From Auanema rhodensis (taxonomy: Eukaryota; Nematoda; Chromadorea; Rhabditida; Rhabditidae), in the NCBI GenBank assembly GCA_964057225.1, contig OZ059898.1, forward strand, positions 9,796,001-9,860,000: a stretch of DNA of 64,000 nt, read 5' to 3'. Shown in pieces: positions 41,787-53,076 of the stretch (its first letter is position 1; every line of letters starts with the position of its first letter). Position numbers and translations under genes: made by a program. The notes below the pieces were generated by a model. It was not told the origin of the DNA, made no database searches, and saw only the letters and a list, made by a program, of their open reading frames with translations.

Positions 41787-42144
41787 CGTTCCGTTATGCT
41801 CCCGCGTCGATCTTACAGACCAATGGAGTCTACAAGATGAGCGTGGTAGTATTCCAGATGTAGCGGTTAAACATGGAGCATAAGGATAAACATAAGACTC
41901 GAGAAAGATTGGTTTATTATATCTACGTGATTACAATAAGATACATATAACTAAGTAAAGGTTAAACTAATAGAGAACAGAGAGAGAACGACCAACCATC
42001 CATGATCGTCCCTGAGGCAAAGCTGAAGTGTTGTAATATGGAAAAGGGCGGGTCGTCTTCTCTCAGTCTCGCATTCTCTGACTCTAACCCGCCTGCTACA
42101 GCTTCGTCATATGAATGTAATGCATTGATCATCCGAATGGAACG
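41787..42144 (-). repeat. 3' LTR of element B
   Basis: 358 bp bounded by the 6-bp inverted repeat CGTTCC/GGAACG. An AATAAA signal lies on the minus strand near 41920. The flanking purine tract on the minus strand (AAAAAGGGCA, 42145-42154) is a plausible polypurine tract. Confidence 0.88.
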
Positions 42145-42837
42145 TGCCCTTTTTCGAGTTTATGTCGCGTCCTCGCGACAATCAAAAGTTTTGACTTGAT
42201 TAACTGTAGCAGAAGGGTTAATGTGTGTATTAAAGTACATGTTACAATACAATATTTTACGTAAAATTCTTATAATATGAACATAATACAATATAAAACA
42301 TCAGTATCTGAAAAGAATTAAAAAAAATTTTTTTTAACCAAATTATGAAAGTTTTAACCCTCTTTAACGAATACTAGACTATGTTTTATTGGCGAACGTG
42401 CTTATAAAATAATAAAAAAAAAGTTTTTAAGCATAACGCTCCAACAAGTGTAGATAAAAAGTTAACTATTTTTTTGCTAGAGCTCGGTTGTTTGTTTCAA
42501 TTTGTGTGAGTTTAGAAAAAAAAGAAAAGTTTTGCGTAATACCAAATAACTTCCAAATTGAGTCATTGATTACTCAAGTGAAGACTGTTGCTCAGATATT
42601 GTTGCAAACTATGTCTTTCATTTTTCATCTCATCTAGTATGGGGAAGTTAGTTGAAATTAGGAAGGTTCGAACTATATGATAAAGAATTATCTTCTCACA
42701 TTTCCCGTGTTCATTATGCTCTAGTTTACTTTTTGACTTAAGAGTGACTTGTTTTAGAGGACTCGTTACAAAATTTGTGTTCTAGTATTACTTTAAAGAA
42801 AGTTATTACAAAACAATTTACAATAAAATCTCATGAG
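42145..42837 (-). other. 3' non-coding segment of element B
   Basis: Between the polyprotein stop and the 3' LTR. AT-rich with A/T runs. It includes a short CG-rich inverted sequence near 42166-42181 (TCGCGTCC/TCGCGAC) beside the purine tract. No ORF of note. Confidence 0.5.
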
Positions 42838-45800
42838 TTAATGGTTTTTTCTTGATGGTAGCCAATTTGTATCCGAAAGGTCTTCTGGTTCGTCATAAGA
42901 GTCTTCATCGTTGTTGTTTCCGTTGATAACCTCTATGATTTCAATATCGCTGTCATCGTCTGAGCTGTCTGTACGTGTACTGGGCTTATGTGCGATTCCG
43001 TCATCTGTTTCTCGATTAAATAATTTGAGATTGTCCTTGTGAACGTCTTGAATCTTTCCGAAAAGGTTTTTGATTTGAACCATGTTTCCCTTCACATTTA
43101 TAACTTCAAATGGTCCATCATAAGCTTTCCGAAGCTTTTGTCCTGGCTTGTGCATTTTCACAGCTAACATAACGCAGTCTCCTTCTTGTATATCTCTTTC
43201 GTGAGTGCGTAATCGAGCATCATGTTTCTTTTTTGCTAATTCTTGATGCTTTTCCAAATTTTCTTGAATGATTGTTTTCTGTTTGCTTCGGATTTTCTCA
43301 ATATTTTCAATCTCCTTTGAAATTTCCTTTGGTTCAGTTGTTTCGGGGTATAAATCTTTATCCAATCTCAAACGGCTTTCTTTCCCGAATAGTACAACGT
43401 ATGGTGATATTCCTGTGGTTGCATGCGTTGTGGTGTTCAATGCAAAGGTAATTTTTGGCAAAAACATGTCCCAATCAGTGACATCTTCGTTGAGATAATG
43501 TGTGAGTCCTTCTTCTAACGTTCTATGAAGTCTTTCTACTTGTCCATTGGAATTCTTCTGATGTGGGAGTGTTGATTCATGTTTGATACCGAGTTTTTCG
43601 CACATGTCTTCAAATTTCCTTGATAGGAAGTTGGAACCGCGGTCTGTTATTAAGCGGTTCGGTGGTCCATAGACATATACAAAGTTTCTGAGGAATCTAT
43701 CAATGACAACTTCACTAACAATTGTTGGTATGGCGATAGTTGTAGCCCATTTGGAGAAAGAGTCTTGTATTGTGAGGACATAGCTGTTGTTCCTTTTTGA
43801 TGTTGGGAATGGTCCCATGATATCCATATGTATTCTCTCAAATGGTTTTGATGGTATGTTAAATTGACCCATCGGTTGTACGGTCATAGCATGAGGATCT
43901 TTCTTTCGTTGTGCACATTTGATGCACTGTTTTACGTATTTTGCTATGTCGTTCTGCATGTTAGTCCAGGAAAATCTTCGTAATATGGCTTCTTTTGTTT
44001 TGTTGATTCCTTGATGCGCCCCGATTGTTGGGTCTTCATGAAATTCTTCAATGATTTTGTTAATTATATCACTATCCGATGGCAATATTAACGCTGGATG
44101 AGGTCTTTTGACGCTTGGTTTTGTGTAGAGTAAGTTGTTTATAACACAATAACGATCATTTTGAATCATATTTTTCTTCGTTCTGTATTCAATCTCAGCT
44201 ATTGTTCTCTTGATCCAAGGAGTATTTTGTTGGATTGAGCTGAATTCTGGTAACTTCACAACATTTACTTGTTGTGTCTCAATTTTCTCTTTCGAATTCG
44301 TCTTTTGTTTCTTGTTCGACGTCTTTGGATCGTTAGCTTCATCTCCAATGTATCTAGAGAGTGCGTCACAGACTTTGTTTAATCTGCCTTCTCGATATTT
44401 GATCTCAATATCGTATTCCTGTATGACCAATTGGAACTTTGCTAGTCTTCCAAATAGGTCTCTTCTAGTTAGTAAGCTTGTCAATGGGCGATGATCGGTG
44501 ATGCAAATTGAATGTGATCCAAGTATGTATGTTCGAAACTGTGCTAGAGCGTAAACTAAGCCTAAGGCTTCTATCTCTATGGGAGCATAGTTACGTTCTG
44601 CTTTTACTAATTTCCTACTTGCGAAAGCAATTGAATGTAAGTTCTTGAATGGTTCGTTTGGATCTTCGGGCTGCAGTAATACTGCGCCTATGGCGATGTT
44701 GCTGCCATCACTTTCAATGATGAAAGTTCGGTCTGATCGTGGTGGTTTCAGTACCGGTGCTTCGATTAGTCGTTCCTTTAGCTTATCTAGTGAACGTTGA
44801 CATTCGCTAGTCCAATTGAAGTCTGCGTCTAGCTTAGTAAGGTCATACAGCGGACTTGCTATATGTGCAAAATCTTTAATAAATTTTCTAAAGAATCCGA
44901 CCATTCCTAAGAATGCTCTTACTCCTGTGGGTGTTTGAGGAGCAGGGTAATCGCGGATGGCGGAAACTTTCTGTTGATCGGGCTTAACTCCGTCTCTTCC
45001 GACAATGAGTCCGAGAAATTTCACTTCTGGTCTTGCAAATGAACATTTCTTGAGTTTAATCTTAAATCCTAGTCTTTCTACAGCGAGTAATACTTCTTTG
45101 ATGTCTTCGAGGTGTTGTTCTGCGCTGTCTGATATGACTAGTAAATCGTCCAAATAGACAAATAGTCGGCATTTACATTTACTTTGGAGATATCTCACGG
45201 CTGTTTGAAAGGTATGTGGCGCACCACATAATCCCATAGGCATTCTCCTGTATTGATAAGTCCCACTATTGGTGGTAAAGGATGTGAGTGGTCTATCCTT
45301 CTTCAATAATGGTATTTGGAAAAAGCCAGAAACAAGATCAAAATTAGAAAAGTATTGTGATCCAGCCGCTAAGTCAATGATATCAGAGATGTTAGGAATC
45401 ACATATGTTTGTTTTCTTGTAACGTTATTTAAGGCTCGGAAATCCGTAACGAAACGGAATGTTTCGTCTTTTTTCTTAACGAGAACGACAGGGCTGTTGA
45501 ACAAAGATGTCGATCGTTCTATTATCCCTTGCTCGAGCATTTCTTGGACTTGTCTTTCTACCTCTTCTTGTTTCCCGAGAGGTATACGTGAAATTTGTGG
45601 CTTTGGCATATCCATATCCGTTCGTAGTGGTATCTTGTGTTCTACTGGTCCTTTGAACAATCCTATCTTTTTATCTTCATTGAGGAATGCCTTCTTACGC
45701 TGACGAATGATGTTTCGTAGTTCGTCTTTTTGTCGTTGCGTAAGATCAGCCTCTTTTAGGTCAAGTTCTTTCATGAAATCACCAGGGAAGTGAGGTAATT

Positions 45801-48800
45801 TGCCTTCCCAGTCTGCTTCTGGTGGAATATAGTCGTACTGTTGTTCTGTTGAGAAGATTTCATAGTCCGGTATAGATCCTATTTCGGCTTCTGCAATCAC
45901 AGTGCCGGCCGGTATTTCTATGAATTCTTTAGAATTGTTCCGGAATTGGATATTGATGGAGTTAACATCGCGAAATGCTGTGTCGTATCGAGGTGAGAGA
46001 GGAGTATTGTCGTTTGGTTTAATCATAGCGATTAAGTCTTCTCCGATTGGGTTCTCTAATTGGACTTGGAAATTAAAAACTTGTCGAGGAAGTAGACTCC
46101 GCGGCTCCAAGGTTATCAAATTAACAGTTTTTGATATCCTGTTAATATCCCCGTTAATTCCGCTAGCCAAAGGTACTACATGATTTCCAATTTCCAGTGT
46201 TCTTTTGTATGGTCTTAGTTTCATGCCAATGTTTTGACAGTCAAGTGTTTTCATGAAATCTAATCCAATCAACGCTGGCGATGGACAGTCTTTGTCGTCT
46301 GATATGAAGAATGTATGGTCGATTTCGTAACCGGCTATTTCGACGGTTAAGTCGATAGTACCAATGAATACAAATTCTGATCCGTTCGCTGTTGTTGCTC
46401 TTAATGTATTCTTCTTAACAAAGTCATTCAAAGCTAAGTAGTGTAGTGTCGATATTCTTATGTAACTGACGGACGAACCTGAGTCCCATAAAGTTAGGAT
46501 CAGTCTATCATTAACAGTCATCCATAGAAGTGGTAGTGCTTGATCTTTCTTTTTGGAAATCGAGCAAACTAATGGTAGTGCGATTGGTATGAATGTGAGC
46601 ATTGATGGATAGTATTGTTTCATTATGTGTCTTGGAATCGGTTGATCCGGATGACTAACTAATTCCAAAGTTTCTTCGTATGTTGGTAGATCACTGTCGT
46701 GAACTTTGAGTGCAATATGCATAACTGGTATGCCTACTGGTTTGAAGAAATAGATCTTTACAATGAAACCTATCACAAAGAGTATGATGGTAAATAATGT
46801 AATTGCACCGATCGTTATTAGTGTTCGCTCAATCGTTCCTGCAATTGTATCGATGAATGACTTCCATGTGCTCTTGGTGAATTCTTGAGCTTTCGATATG
46901 TAGTCGCTACTTTTCTTTAGTACACTGAATGTAGCTGATATCTTTGGATCATTGTGAATTGTGTGAAGAACGTGATTCTGACGAATCGATGCTAAACTCG
47001 CACCGTAAGCTATGGCTGTGGTCATTGAGTATACACGAGACGATAAATTAGTGTATAAGTGAGCTCCGGTGAATTTTAATGGTGTTATTTTTTCGTGATG
47101 AAGTCCGTCCCACATTGATACAAGATTGACGTCTGCAGTCCCATTAATTCCTTTCCATTCACCTTCGCTAGACCAGATATCTGTTGGTACGTGATCACAG
47201 CTTATTTCTTTACCATGAGGTAAAAGATCCTTGGATCCGGGTGCTGCAAACAGTAACTGTCCGTCTTGTGTCCAGACTGGGGTTTCGAGATAGCATGTGC
47301 CATTTACGGTGTGATTGTGATAAATGGTTTTCTCTAGCACTGTAGGGCATACATGTATATGCAAAATTTCATTGCCTACAAACCGTGCGGCTATATCTTC
47401 TCTTCCCAGTATTGTTCGCATTGCGATTGTTGGTTCAATTTGTAGAATTGATTTCCATAATTCCAGATACCGATTTTGTATCTCGCAAATCGATTCGTAT
47501 GATTCTTCAAAATGTTTCTGCAATTCCTCTTGGATCATTGTAGTAGCATACTGTAAATGATCTTGGGCTATTTTGTTCGATATATTTTGACGAAACTCTT
47601 GTACCGAGTCAATTTTCGTTGCTATGTATCTCGCATTTGCTTCCACTAAATTTGAGGTTTCTACTGATGGTGTTGAGGAAGCTCGGTTTTTTCGAATCAA
47701 TGTTGGAGAGGCTTCGGTTGTCTCTTGTATTTTTGGAATCTGTGCGTCTTTGTATATGGCATAGCTTCTTGTTGTTGTTGGCGAACGAGCGGTTGATGTT
47801 GTTGTGCGTGCTGTTGTCGCAGCGGTCGTGTGAGGCGCCGTTGTTGATGGCTGTTGCCTCCATGATCGTGCTCTTGTGGTGGTTGTTGCATTTGTGTGAG
47901 GATTGTTCGTTATATGCGGCTGTATTGTGGTAACTGATTGGATTGTTCCCTTCTGTTCGATCAAAGGTTGGACTGGTGTCACAACCGCGCCGCTAGCCGC
48001 GCCGCCTGCAGCGACGCTAGCCGCGCCGCCTGCCGCGACGCTGGATGTCCGCGTTGCGATTTGCCGAAAATTTGTTTCATTTTTCTCTGCCATTAAGATT
48101 TGAAGTTGTTCTTGTGTTATCCTACTCGATGTATAAGGTGTTTTTACATTATTGAGCAGGGGTAAAAATATTTCCAATAATAATTTCTTTGAAAGATTGC
48201 TGGGCTTGATCAGCTTAGGGTGTGGACCGATCGGTATTCCATAATTATTCTTCCTGTCATAAAATAGTTTATCTGTATTTGGCATGAATTGTCGTGATGC
48301 TGGCAATTTTATAAATTTTCTGTCATCAATAAATGCTGCAGTTTTATTCCATCGTACTGTTGTGAGGGTTTTTAGTTCTCTTAGTAAATTGATCGTTGCC
48401 TTAATGAATTCGCTTTTCTTCTCTTCCTCGTCAGTTAGTATACCTTTTCTTATTGGTGGCATTTGTATGAACGTTTGTAGGACTTCTTGTCGTGATGGAA
48501 CTGTCAGTCCTTCTTCAATTATAACTGGTGTATTGGTTAAATTGAGAGCTATGCTTTCAATTCGTTCGCGATATGAACCTTCTTTCTTCCTTATGATTTC
48601 ATCGAATTCGATTACTGTCAAACGATCTGATATTTGTTCGAGAAGCTGTTCAGATGTTAAGTATGATATTGCTGCCTTTGTAGTAATGGCTAATTCTCTT
48701 TGTGCTATATAATATAGCAGAGCTTCTTCTTTATCACTGAAATCGTATTGCTTGAGAAAATGTCGAACAGAATGTTCATTTATTTGAATTCTGAAGAAAA

Positions 48801-51567
48801 ATTCGAATTTTTCTTTATGTGATGTTATCCATGCCTTTAGAGAGTATGTTGGATCTACTAAACGTCTTCCTTTGATTATAGGAATAATTGAAGTAATACC
48901 GGGATTACTCATTAATGGTCTTAGGAAAGTATATGGACAGACGTGAAGCAATACTGTTTCATAATCTTCAACTTCGTTGATCCGATCTTGATCCAGTGGG
49001 AAAGAACATCCTTCGGTGACTGCACGTTTTGGTCTTTTAAACGGCAGCTTTTTGAACTCTCTTTCAATAAGGGTGGTTATATTGTTGTCGTTTGGAAATT
49101 TAGGAAGAATGATATAATTTCCTGATGTCGTATGGAACGCTGGCTGCCTGAAGCAAGAAGAAATAGGTTTCGGAGTTGGTTTGCTCGAAAGAATAAGTGC
49201 CGATTGTGTACTAGGGATTAAAATAGTATCTTGACTAATGATAGCGTCATATGTATGCATATCGATGTAATTACAACGTGAAGCAGTGGTTTGTGGGTCC
49301 CATATTATTATTGATGTACTTGATTCACAATTACCATGATGTGCATTGCATCCTTCCGTGTTTAATATTAAGTTTGACAATATTGTATCGTCAGGCATAC
49401 GGGTCATGACTCCGCGCTCTAATATTAGACGTGACCGCTCCTCGCACGCGTCGCGGTTGAACGCGCGCGCTGGGTCATAGGAGGGCTCCGGAGTTGCTTG
49501 GGTGATACTATCAATGCGTTGCAGTTCTATGTTATTCCACTTGCGATCGCGGATCGCCTGTCTGCATTCGCGCTCTCCTATAGGCTGTATTCTATTTATT
49601 GTTCTGTTCGTATCGCGGAGGAATAGCAGGTCTCGTACGCATAACTTGTGTACTTCCTCTGAACAACGCCACGCATCCCATTCGTGTGCTGTGTGATTTC
49701 TTGTGTACAGATGAATTTCTGTACGTAGCACATGGTTTTTCTCTGTTAATCTGCATTTTCTGATTGTTGGTGGCATAAGTAATGCGCCTCCTGTTGCTCT
49801 TGTACAGATTTGATATGTAGATGCACAGGGCAAGAATATTGCTGCTGTTATTGCCATGATAACTGTGAGCGTCAAAGGCGAAAGGGTGACAGAGTTTATT
49901 CTTGTTGAGCTTCTATCTCTTCCTCTTGAGTTGTCTCTTGGATTTTTGAATTGAACTCTTCTTTGTCCGTTGTTGTTATTGAATCTACCTCGTTGGTTGT
50001 TATGACGAAAATTATAATTTCTTTGATGCCAATCAGAACTCGATTGCCTATTATCTTGTTCGTTATAATTTGTACGGCGATTATTATTAGCGAAAGAACC
50101 GTAACGGTTTCGATTATTATTGAAATTAGAAAAGTTTTTATTTTTTTGATAATTTTGATAATTTTGATTATTTTGATAATTTTGATTATTTCTTATCATT
50201 TGGTTATCGCGTTGATAATTGCGATTAAATGTTTGGCTATCTCGTCTCTCATCATTACGCGCAAAGGGTGCTAGTGCTTTGTTCACAGCGTTGACCAACA
50301 TCGATTGCGTGTCTGTTGTTTGGTTCACTATCGATTCCTCCCAGCGAGCTGCTTCAATCGCTTCTGTGAAGGATTTTGGCTTTGCTCGGATCACAGCTGG
50401 TTTTAGAGAATTTTTAAGTCCTCTGAGGAATGTTGATCTCAGTATTTGATCTTTATGTGGGTCATCAGATGCAAATGCACTCAATGCCATTGTTCTTAAT
50501 GCTTGGGCGTATGCATCAATTGTCAATTCCCCTTGCGTGGTGTTTTGAAGGTTAATAAGTGCAGGGTCTTGGTTATATTCAGGGCAGAGCTTCGATGTTA
50601 GTGCTCTAATCAGATCATTCCACGAACCAGTTGTTTTAAGTTGTTCAGGAACTTGTCTGTAAGTTTCTTCTGCTGCTTCATTTTTGAGAAGCAAAGGAAG
50701 AAGTGCTAACCTTTCAGGGATAACAAGGCCAATGGCATTAGCAAACAAGTTGAATTCACCCGTAAAATCACGGAAGTTACGACTGCCGTCGTAAGTTGGA
50801 CAGTAAGGCGAAAGTAAGGCTTGCGCGATTGTTGTTTTCCCTGCCCCAGGTAGTGAGGAAACAGCTTCCGTCATGATGTTATTCGTACGGGTAGATGGTA
50901 TTTTGATCGTTCTACCTGTTATTGGTGGGGTCTCCAAAATAGGGGTTGTTTGCGTGGATGGAATAGGTCTATTGGGTGCCTTAGGAAGTGAGTCTGTTGT
51001 TGTTAAGATGGGAGTAGAAGTTTGATGAATACTGGTATTTGGTGCAGGTGGTTGAATTGGTGAGATATTAATGTTAGGGACTGATGAATATCTGCTTTTG
51101 CGCTTGGTGTTGAAAGTTTTATCTTTAGGCGAAAGGTTAAAAAGATCAGTAACAATGTTTCTAAGAGAACTAAGCCCACCCGCGCTAGAAGTTTTTGAAA
51201 GTAAAGGGGAATCGGTTGGTTCAGTTAGTGAGAGAGAGAGAGAAGCGTCGCTGATGTTTTGATTTTTCTTATTTTTATTAGAATTAGAGGAGCGTACCTT
51301 TTTAGGAGTGATCGGTGTTTGTTCCTCCACAATGATTGATAGTTCTTCTTCTATAGTAGGTACGTAGTCCGGGTCGCCTAGTTGTTCAGTAGGTGAGACA
51401 GAATCAGTAGTAGGAATAAGGAAATTATCCGGCTTCTTGTCGACTTTCTGCTCCTCTTCTAATATAGCGACGTCTTGAGCTCGAGCTCGACTTCTGGTAA
51501 AGGGAGCTGAGTCTTGGGAATCGAAATGCGTACTTATAGGTACGGCTGAATGGAATCTCTTAGCCAC
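42838..51567 (-). CDS. Element B Gag-Env-protease-RT-RNase H-integrase polyprotein
   Basis: 2909 residues in one frame. A Ser/Pro-rich N-terminal extension (about 1-235) precedes the Gag core (LSPYCPTYDGSRNFRDF) and an Asn/Gln/Arg-rich tail (about 455-555) without zinc knuckles. A signal sequence ends at about 583. The Env ectodomain has conserved Cys, a furin-like KRPKR at 844-848, an AASVAAGG repeat (nt 47985-48050), a Thr-rich mucin-like stretch and CYLETPV. The membrane span is about 1582-1606. A second hydrophobic segment, YYPSMLTFIPIALP, precedes protease D1695-SGSS. RT is YLDD at 2138-2141, followed by RNase H (IIESDGSN). Integrase has an HHCC finger, D2582, D2642 and E2678 (DD35E), and a GPF module. 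The acidic tail ends NWLPSRKNH, shared in kind with element C. Domain order matches element A. Confidence 0.88.
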   Translation of the reverse strand: MAKRFHSAVPISTHFDSQDSAPFTRSRARAQDVAILEEEQKVDKKPDNFLIPTTDSVSPTEQLGDPDYVPTIEEELSIIVEEQTPITPKKVRSSNSNKNKKNQNISDASLSLSLTEPTDSPLLSKTSSAGGLSSLRNIVTDLFNLSPKDKTFNTKRKSRYSSVPNINISPIQPPAPNTSIHQTSTPILTTTDSLPKAPNRPIPSTQTTPILETPPITGRTIKIPSTRTNNIMTEAVSSLPGAGKTTIAQALLSPYCPTYDGSRNFRDFTGEFNLFANAIGLVIPERLALLPLLLKNEAAEETYRQVPEQLKTTGSWNDLIRALTSKLCPEYNQDPALINLQNTTQGELTIDAYAQALRTMALSAFASDDPHKDQILRSTFLRGLKNSLKPAVIRAKPKSFTEAIEAARWEESIVNQTTDTQSMLVNAVNKALAPFARNDERRDSQTFNRNYQRDNQMIRNNQNYQNNQNYQNYQKNKNFSNFNNNRNRYGSFANNNRRTNYNEQDNRQSSSDWHQRNYNFRHNNQRGRFNNNNGQRRVQFKNPRDNSRGRDRSSTRINSVTLSPLTLTVIMAITAAIFLPCASTYQICTRATGGALLMPPTIRKCRLTEKNHVLRTEIHLYTRNHTAHEWDAWRCSEEVHKLCVRDLLFLRDTNRTINRIQPIGERECRQAIRDRKWNNIELQRIDSITQATPEPSYDPARAFNRDACEERSRLILERGVMTRMPDDTILSNLILNTEGCNAHHGNCESSTSIIIWDPQTTASRCNYIDMHTYDAIISQDTILIPSTQSALILSSKPTPKPISSCFRQPAFHTTSGNYIILPKFPNDNNITTLIEREFKKLPFKRPKRAVTEGCSFPLDQDRINEVEDYETVLLHVCPYTFLRPLMSNPGITSIIPIIKGRRLVDPTYSLKAWITSHKEKFEFFFRIQINEHSVRHFLKQYDFSDKEEALLYYIAQRELAITTKAAISYLTSEQLLEQISDRLTVIEFDEIIRKKEGSYRERIESIALNLTNTPVIIEEGLTVPSRQEVLQTFIQMPPIRKGILTDEEEKKSEFIKATINLLRELKTLTTVRWNKTAAFIDDRKFIKLPASRQFMPNTDKLFYDRKNNYGIPIGPHPKLIKPSNLSKKLLLEIFLPLLNNVKTPYTSSRITQEQLQILMAEKNETNFRQIATRTSSVAAGGAASVAAGGAASGAVVTPVQPLIEQKGTIQSVTTIQPHITNNPHTNATTTTRARSWRQQPSTTAPHTTAATTARTTTSTARSPTTTRSYAIYKDAQIPKIQETTEASPTLIRKNRASSTPSVETSNLVEANARYIATKIDSVQEFRQNISNKIAQDHLQYATTMIQEELQKHFEESYESICEIQNRYLELWKSILQIEPTIAMRTILGREDIAARFVGNEILHIHVCPTVLEKTIYHNHTVNGTCYLETPVWTQDGQLLFAAPGSKDLLPHGKEISCDHVPTDIWSSEGEWKGINGTADVNLVSMWDGLHHEKITPLKFTGAHLYTNLSSRVYSMTTAIAYGASLASIRQNHVLHTIHNDPKISATFSVLKKSSDYISKAQEFTKSTWKSFIDTIAGTIERTLITIGAITLFTIILFVIGFIVKIYFFKPVGIPVMHIALKVHDSDLPTYEETLELVSHPDQPIPRHIMKQYYPSMLTFIPIALPLVCSISKKKDQALPLLWMTVNDRLILTLWDSGSSVSYIRISTLHYLALNDFVKKNTLRATTANGSEFVFIGTIDLTVEIAGYEIDHTFFISDDKDCPSPALIGLDFMKTLDCQNIGMKLRPYKRTLEIGNHVVPLASGINGDINRISKTVNLITLEPRSLLPRQVFNFQVQLENPIGEDLIAMIKPNDNTPLSPRYDTAFRDVNSINIQFRNNSKEFIEIPAGTVIAEAEIGSIPDYEIFSTEQQYDYIPPEADWEGKLPHFPGDFMKELDLKEADLTQRQKDELRNIIRQRKKAFLNEDKKIGLFKGPVEHKIPLRTDMDMPKPQISRIPLGKQEEVERQVQEMLEQGIIERSTSLFNSPVVLVKKKDETFRFVTDFRALNNVTRKQTYVIPNISDIIDLAAGSQYFSNFDLVSGFFQIPLLKKDRPLTSFTTNSGTYQYRRMPMGLCGAPHTFQTAVRYLQSKCKCRLFVYLDDLLVISDSAEQHLEDIKEVLLAVERLGFKIKLKKCSFARPEVKFLGLIVGRDGVKPDQQKVSAIRDYPAPQTPTGVRAFLGMVGFFRKFIKDFAHIASPLYDLTKLDADFNWTSECQRSLDKLKERLIEAPVLKPPRSDRTFIIESDGSNIAIGAVLLQPEDPNEPFKNLHSIAFASRKLVKAERNYAPIEIEALGLVYALAQFRTYILGSHSICITDHRPLTSLLTRRDLFGRLAKFQLVIQEYDIEIKYREGRLNKVCDALSRYIGDEANDPKTSNKKQKTNSKEKIETQQVNVVKLPEFSSIQQNTPWIKRTIAEIEYRTKKNMIQNDRYCVINNLLYTKPSVKRPHPALILPSDSDIINKIIEEFHEDPTIGAHQGINKTKEAILRRFSWTNMQNDIAKYVKQCIKCAQRKKDPHAMTVQPMGQFNIPSKPFERIHMDIMGPFPTSKRNNSYVLTIQDSFSKWATTIAIPTIVSEVVIDRFLRNFVYVYGPPNRLITDRGSNFLSRKFEDMCEKLGIKHESTLPHQKNSNGQVERLHRTLEEGLTHYLNEDVTDWDMFLPKITFALNTTTHATTGISPYVVLFGKESRLRLDKDLYPETTEPKEISKEIENIEKIRSKQKTIIQENLEKHQELAKKKHDARLRTHERDIQEGDCVMLAVKMHKPGQKLRKAYDGPFEVINVKGNMVQIKNLFGKIQDVHKDNLKLFNRETDDGIAHKPSTRTDSSDDDSDIEIIEVINGNNNDEDSYDEPEDLSDTNWLPSRKNH

Positions 51568-53063
51568 CTTGCTAGAACTCTTGGTTTGAAAAAACCTTGA
51601 GTGCTTGGTAACGTGTGGGATGTTGAGACGTTAAAGAATGCGGTGAATAAGGATGAGGATGTAGGCAAAATGAGAAAGGCTTTGGAGAGCGACCGGTGTC
51701 GTATCGACAACTTGTGAGAATGAGGTCGATGCCTTGGCCAATGGCGATGGATCCGCCTTCTACTGTGTGATATCGGGACTCTGGTGCTCTCCGTATTTTC
51801 TCTGTAGTTGAAAATCTGATTCACAAAACATCTGGGGTGACCAAGCTGTTATTTTACAAAACGTTTAGTGTAATTCGTAATATTCGTTCAATTACAGCAC
51901 ATTTTACTGATTTGTATGCAACCATTTTCCTCATGCTGACTAAACTTATGTTTTGTTACACTAGTTTCTCGGCCATGTGGTGTGTCATCTTGCAACAAAA
52001 CTTATGGTGTAATTCGTAACATGCTTTTGATAAAAGAGCAGTTTAACAATAAATGTGCACCAATTTCTCTTTTGTCGCCAAAAATAATTTTTGTTTCTTT
52101 ACAATCTGGTTTTCAAATACATTTGGTGTAGCTCGCATGTTTCGTTGTAACAAAAGTCATGGGATTCGTAATATTAGTTTTACAAAAGAGCGTTTCGCAA
52201 TGATGAATGTAGGTATTTCGTGATCAGAAATCGAATTTTGAAATAAAAGCAGAATTAAATGGCTAAATATTACAAGAACTAGTATTAAAGTTGGAATAAG
52301 GTTCAATGCGTGAGTCTTATGCTTCTGAACAACAATAACGGTATGAGGAAGGTGACATTCAGTAAGGGGAGAAAATCCAAAGCGATATGCTTTAGCCAAC
52401 ACGACCTGTGTTAATCATGATTCAAATTCGAGATAACATTTTTCAACAGGATTTTTCGGACTATAGCGATCTATAAATTAACAATCCTCCCTTTTTGGTG
52501 AGGTTTCCCGTGTAATTTTTTTTCATGCGTACTGATTATAAATTTAGGATGTTAGAAGCAAAATTTGTCTGAACGAAATCGTAACGCAAAATAAAATAGT
52601 CCTGATCGCAAAACAAACTTCATCCACGAAATATAAAGATATAACCGAAGTTATTCTTTCCTTGAAGCCAAAATTAATCCTTAAAAAGGAGAAAGCGTGG
52701 GAAATACGAAATAACAATTACTTTAGGTGAATTTGTTCACTAATTCAGCCTAAAGCCCTCATCAAGCTTCAAGGTTGGGTAACAGAGCATTTCAGATGTT
52801 ATAAGCAAGGATACGAAATTTAAAGGTTCAGACGAAAGAATTTTTGTGAACAAACGGGAAAATAATAATCTCGAAACGTATAATCCTTCTTTAAAAAAAA
52901 AAAGGATTCCTTGCCTCTGTTCCCATTTAACGTTGTTGGCCCCTCCGTATTGTGTTAAGACATAGAGTAGATGGTATGAGAAAAAGAGAGATGAAAGAAA
53001 TTTGAAAATGAATTAACAACACAAACATTAAAGAGAAGGAAAAAAAAATTGTGATAAGTTCGA
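51568..53063 (-). other. 5' leader of element B
   Basis: About 1.5 kb between primer site and start codon. It contains several loosely repeated AT-rich motifs (TTTTACAAAA, GTGTAATTCGTAA at about 51867, 52009 and 52156) and a short open frame of about 96 codons at 51534-51824 that I do not recognise. No splice donor or packaging element can be assigned. Confidence 0.5.
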
Positions 53064-53076
53064 GGTGGAACCTCCA
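53064..53076 (-). promoter_or_regulatory. Primer-binding site of element B (tRNA-Gln)
   Basis: TGGAGGTTCCACC on the minus strand directly abuts the LTR. It is the same 13-nt tRNA-Gln complement as in element A. Confidence 0.75.
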
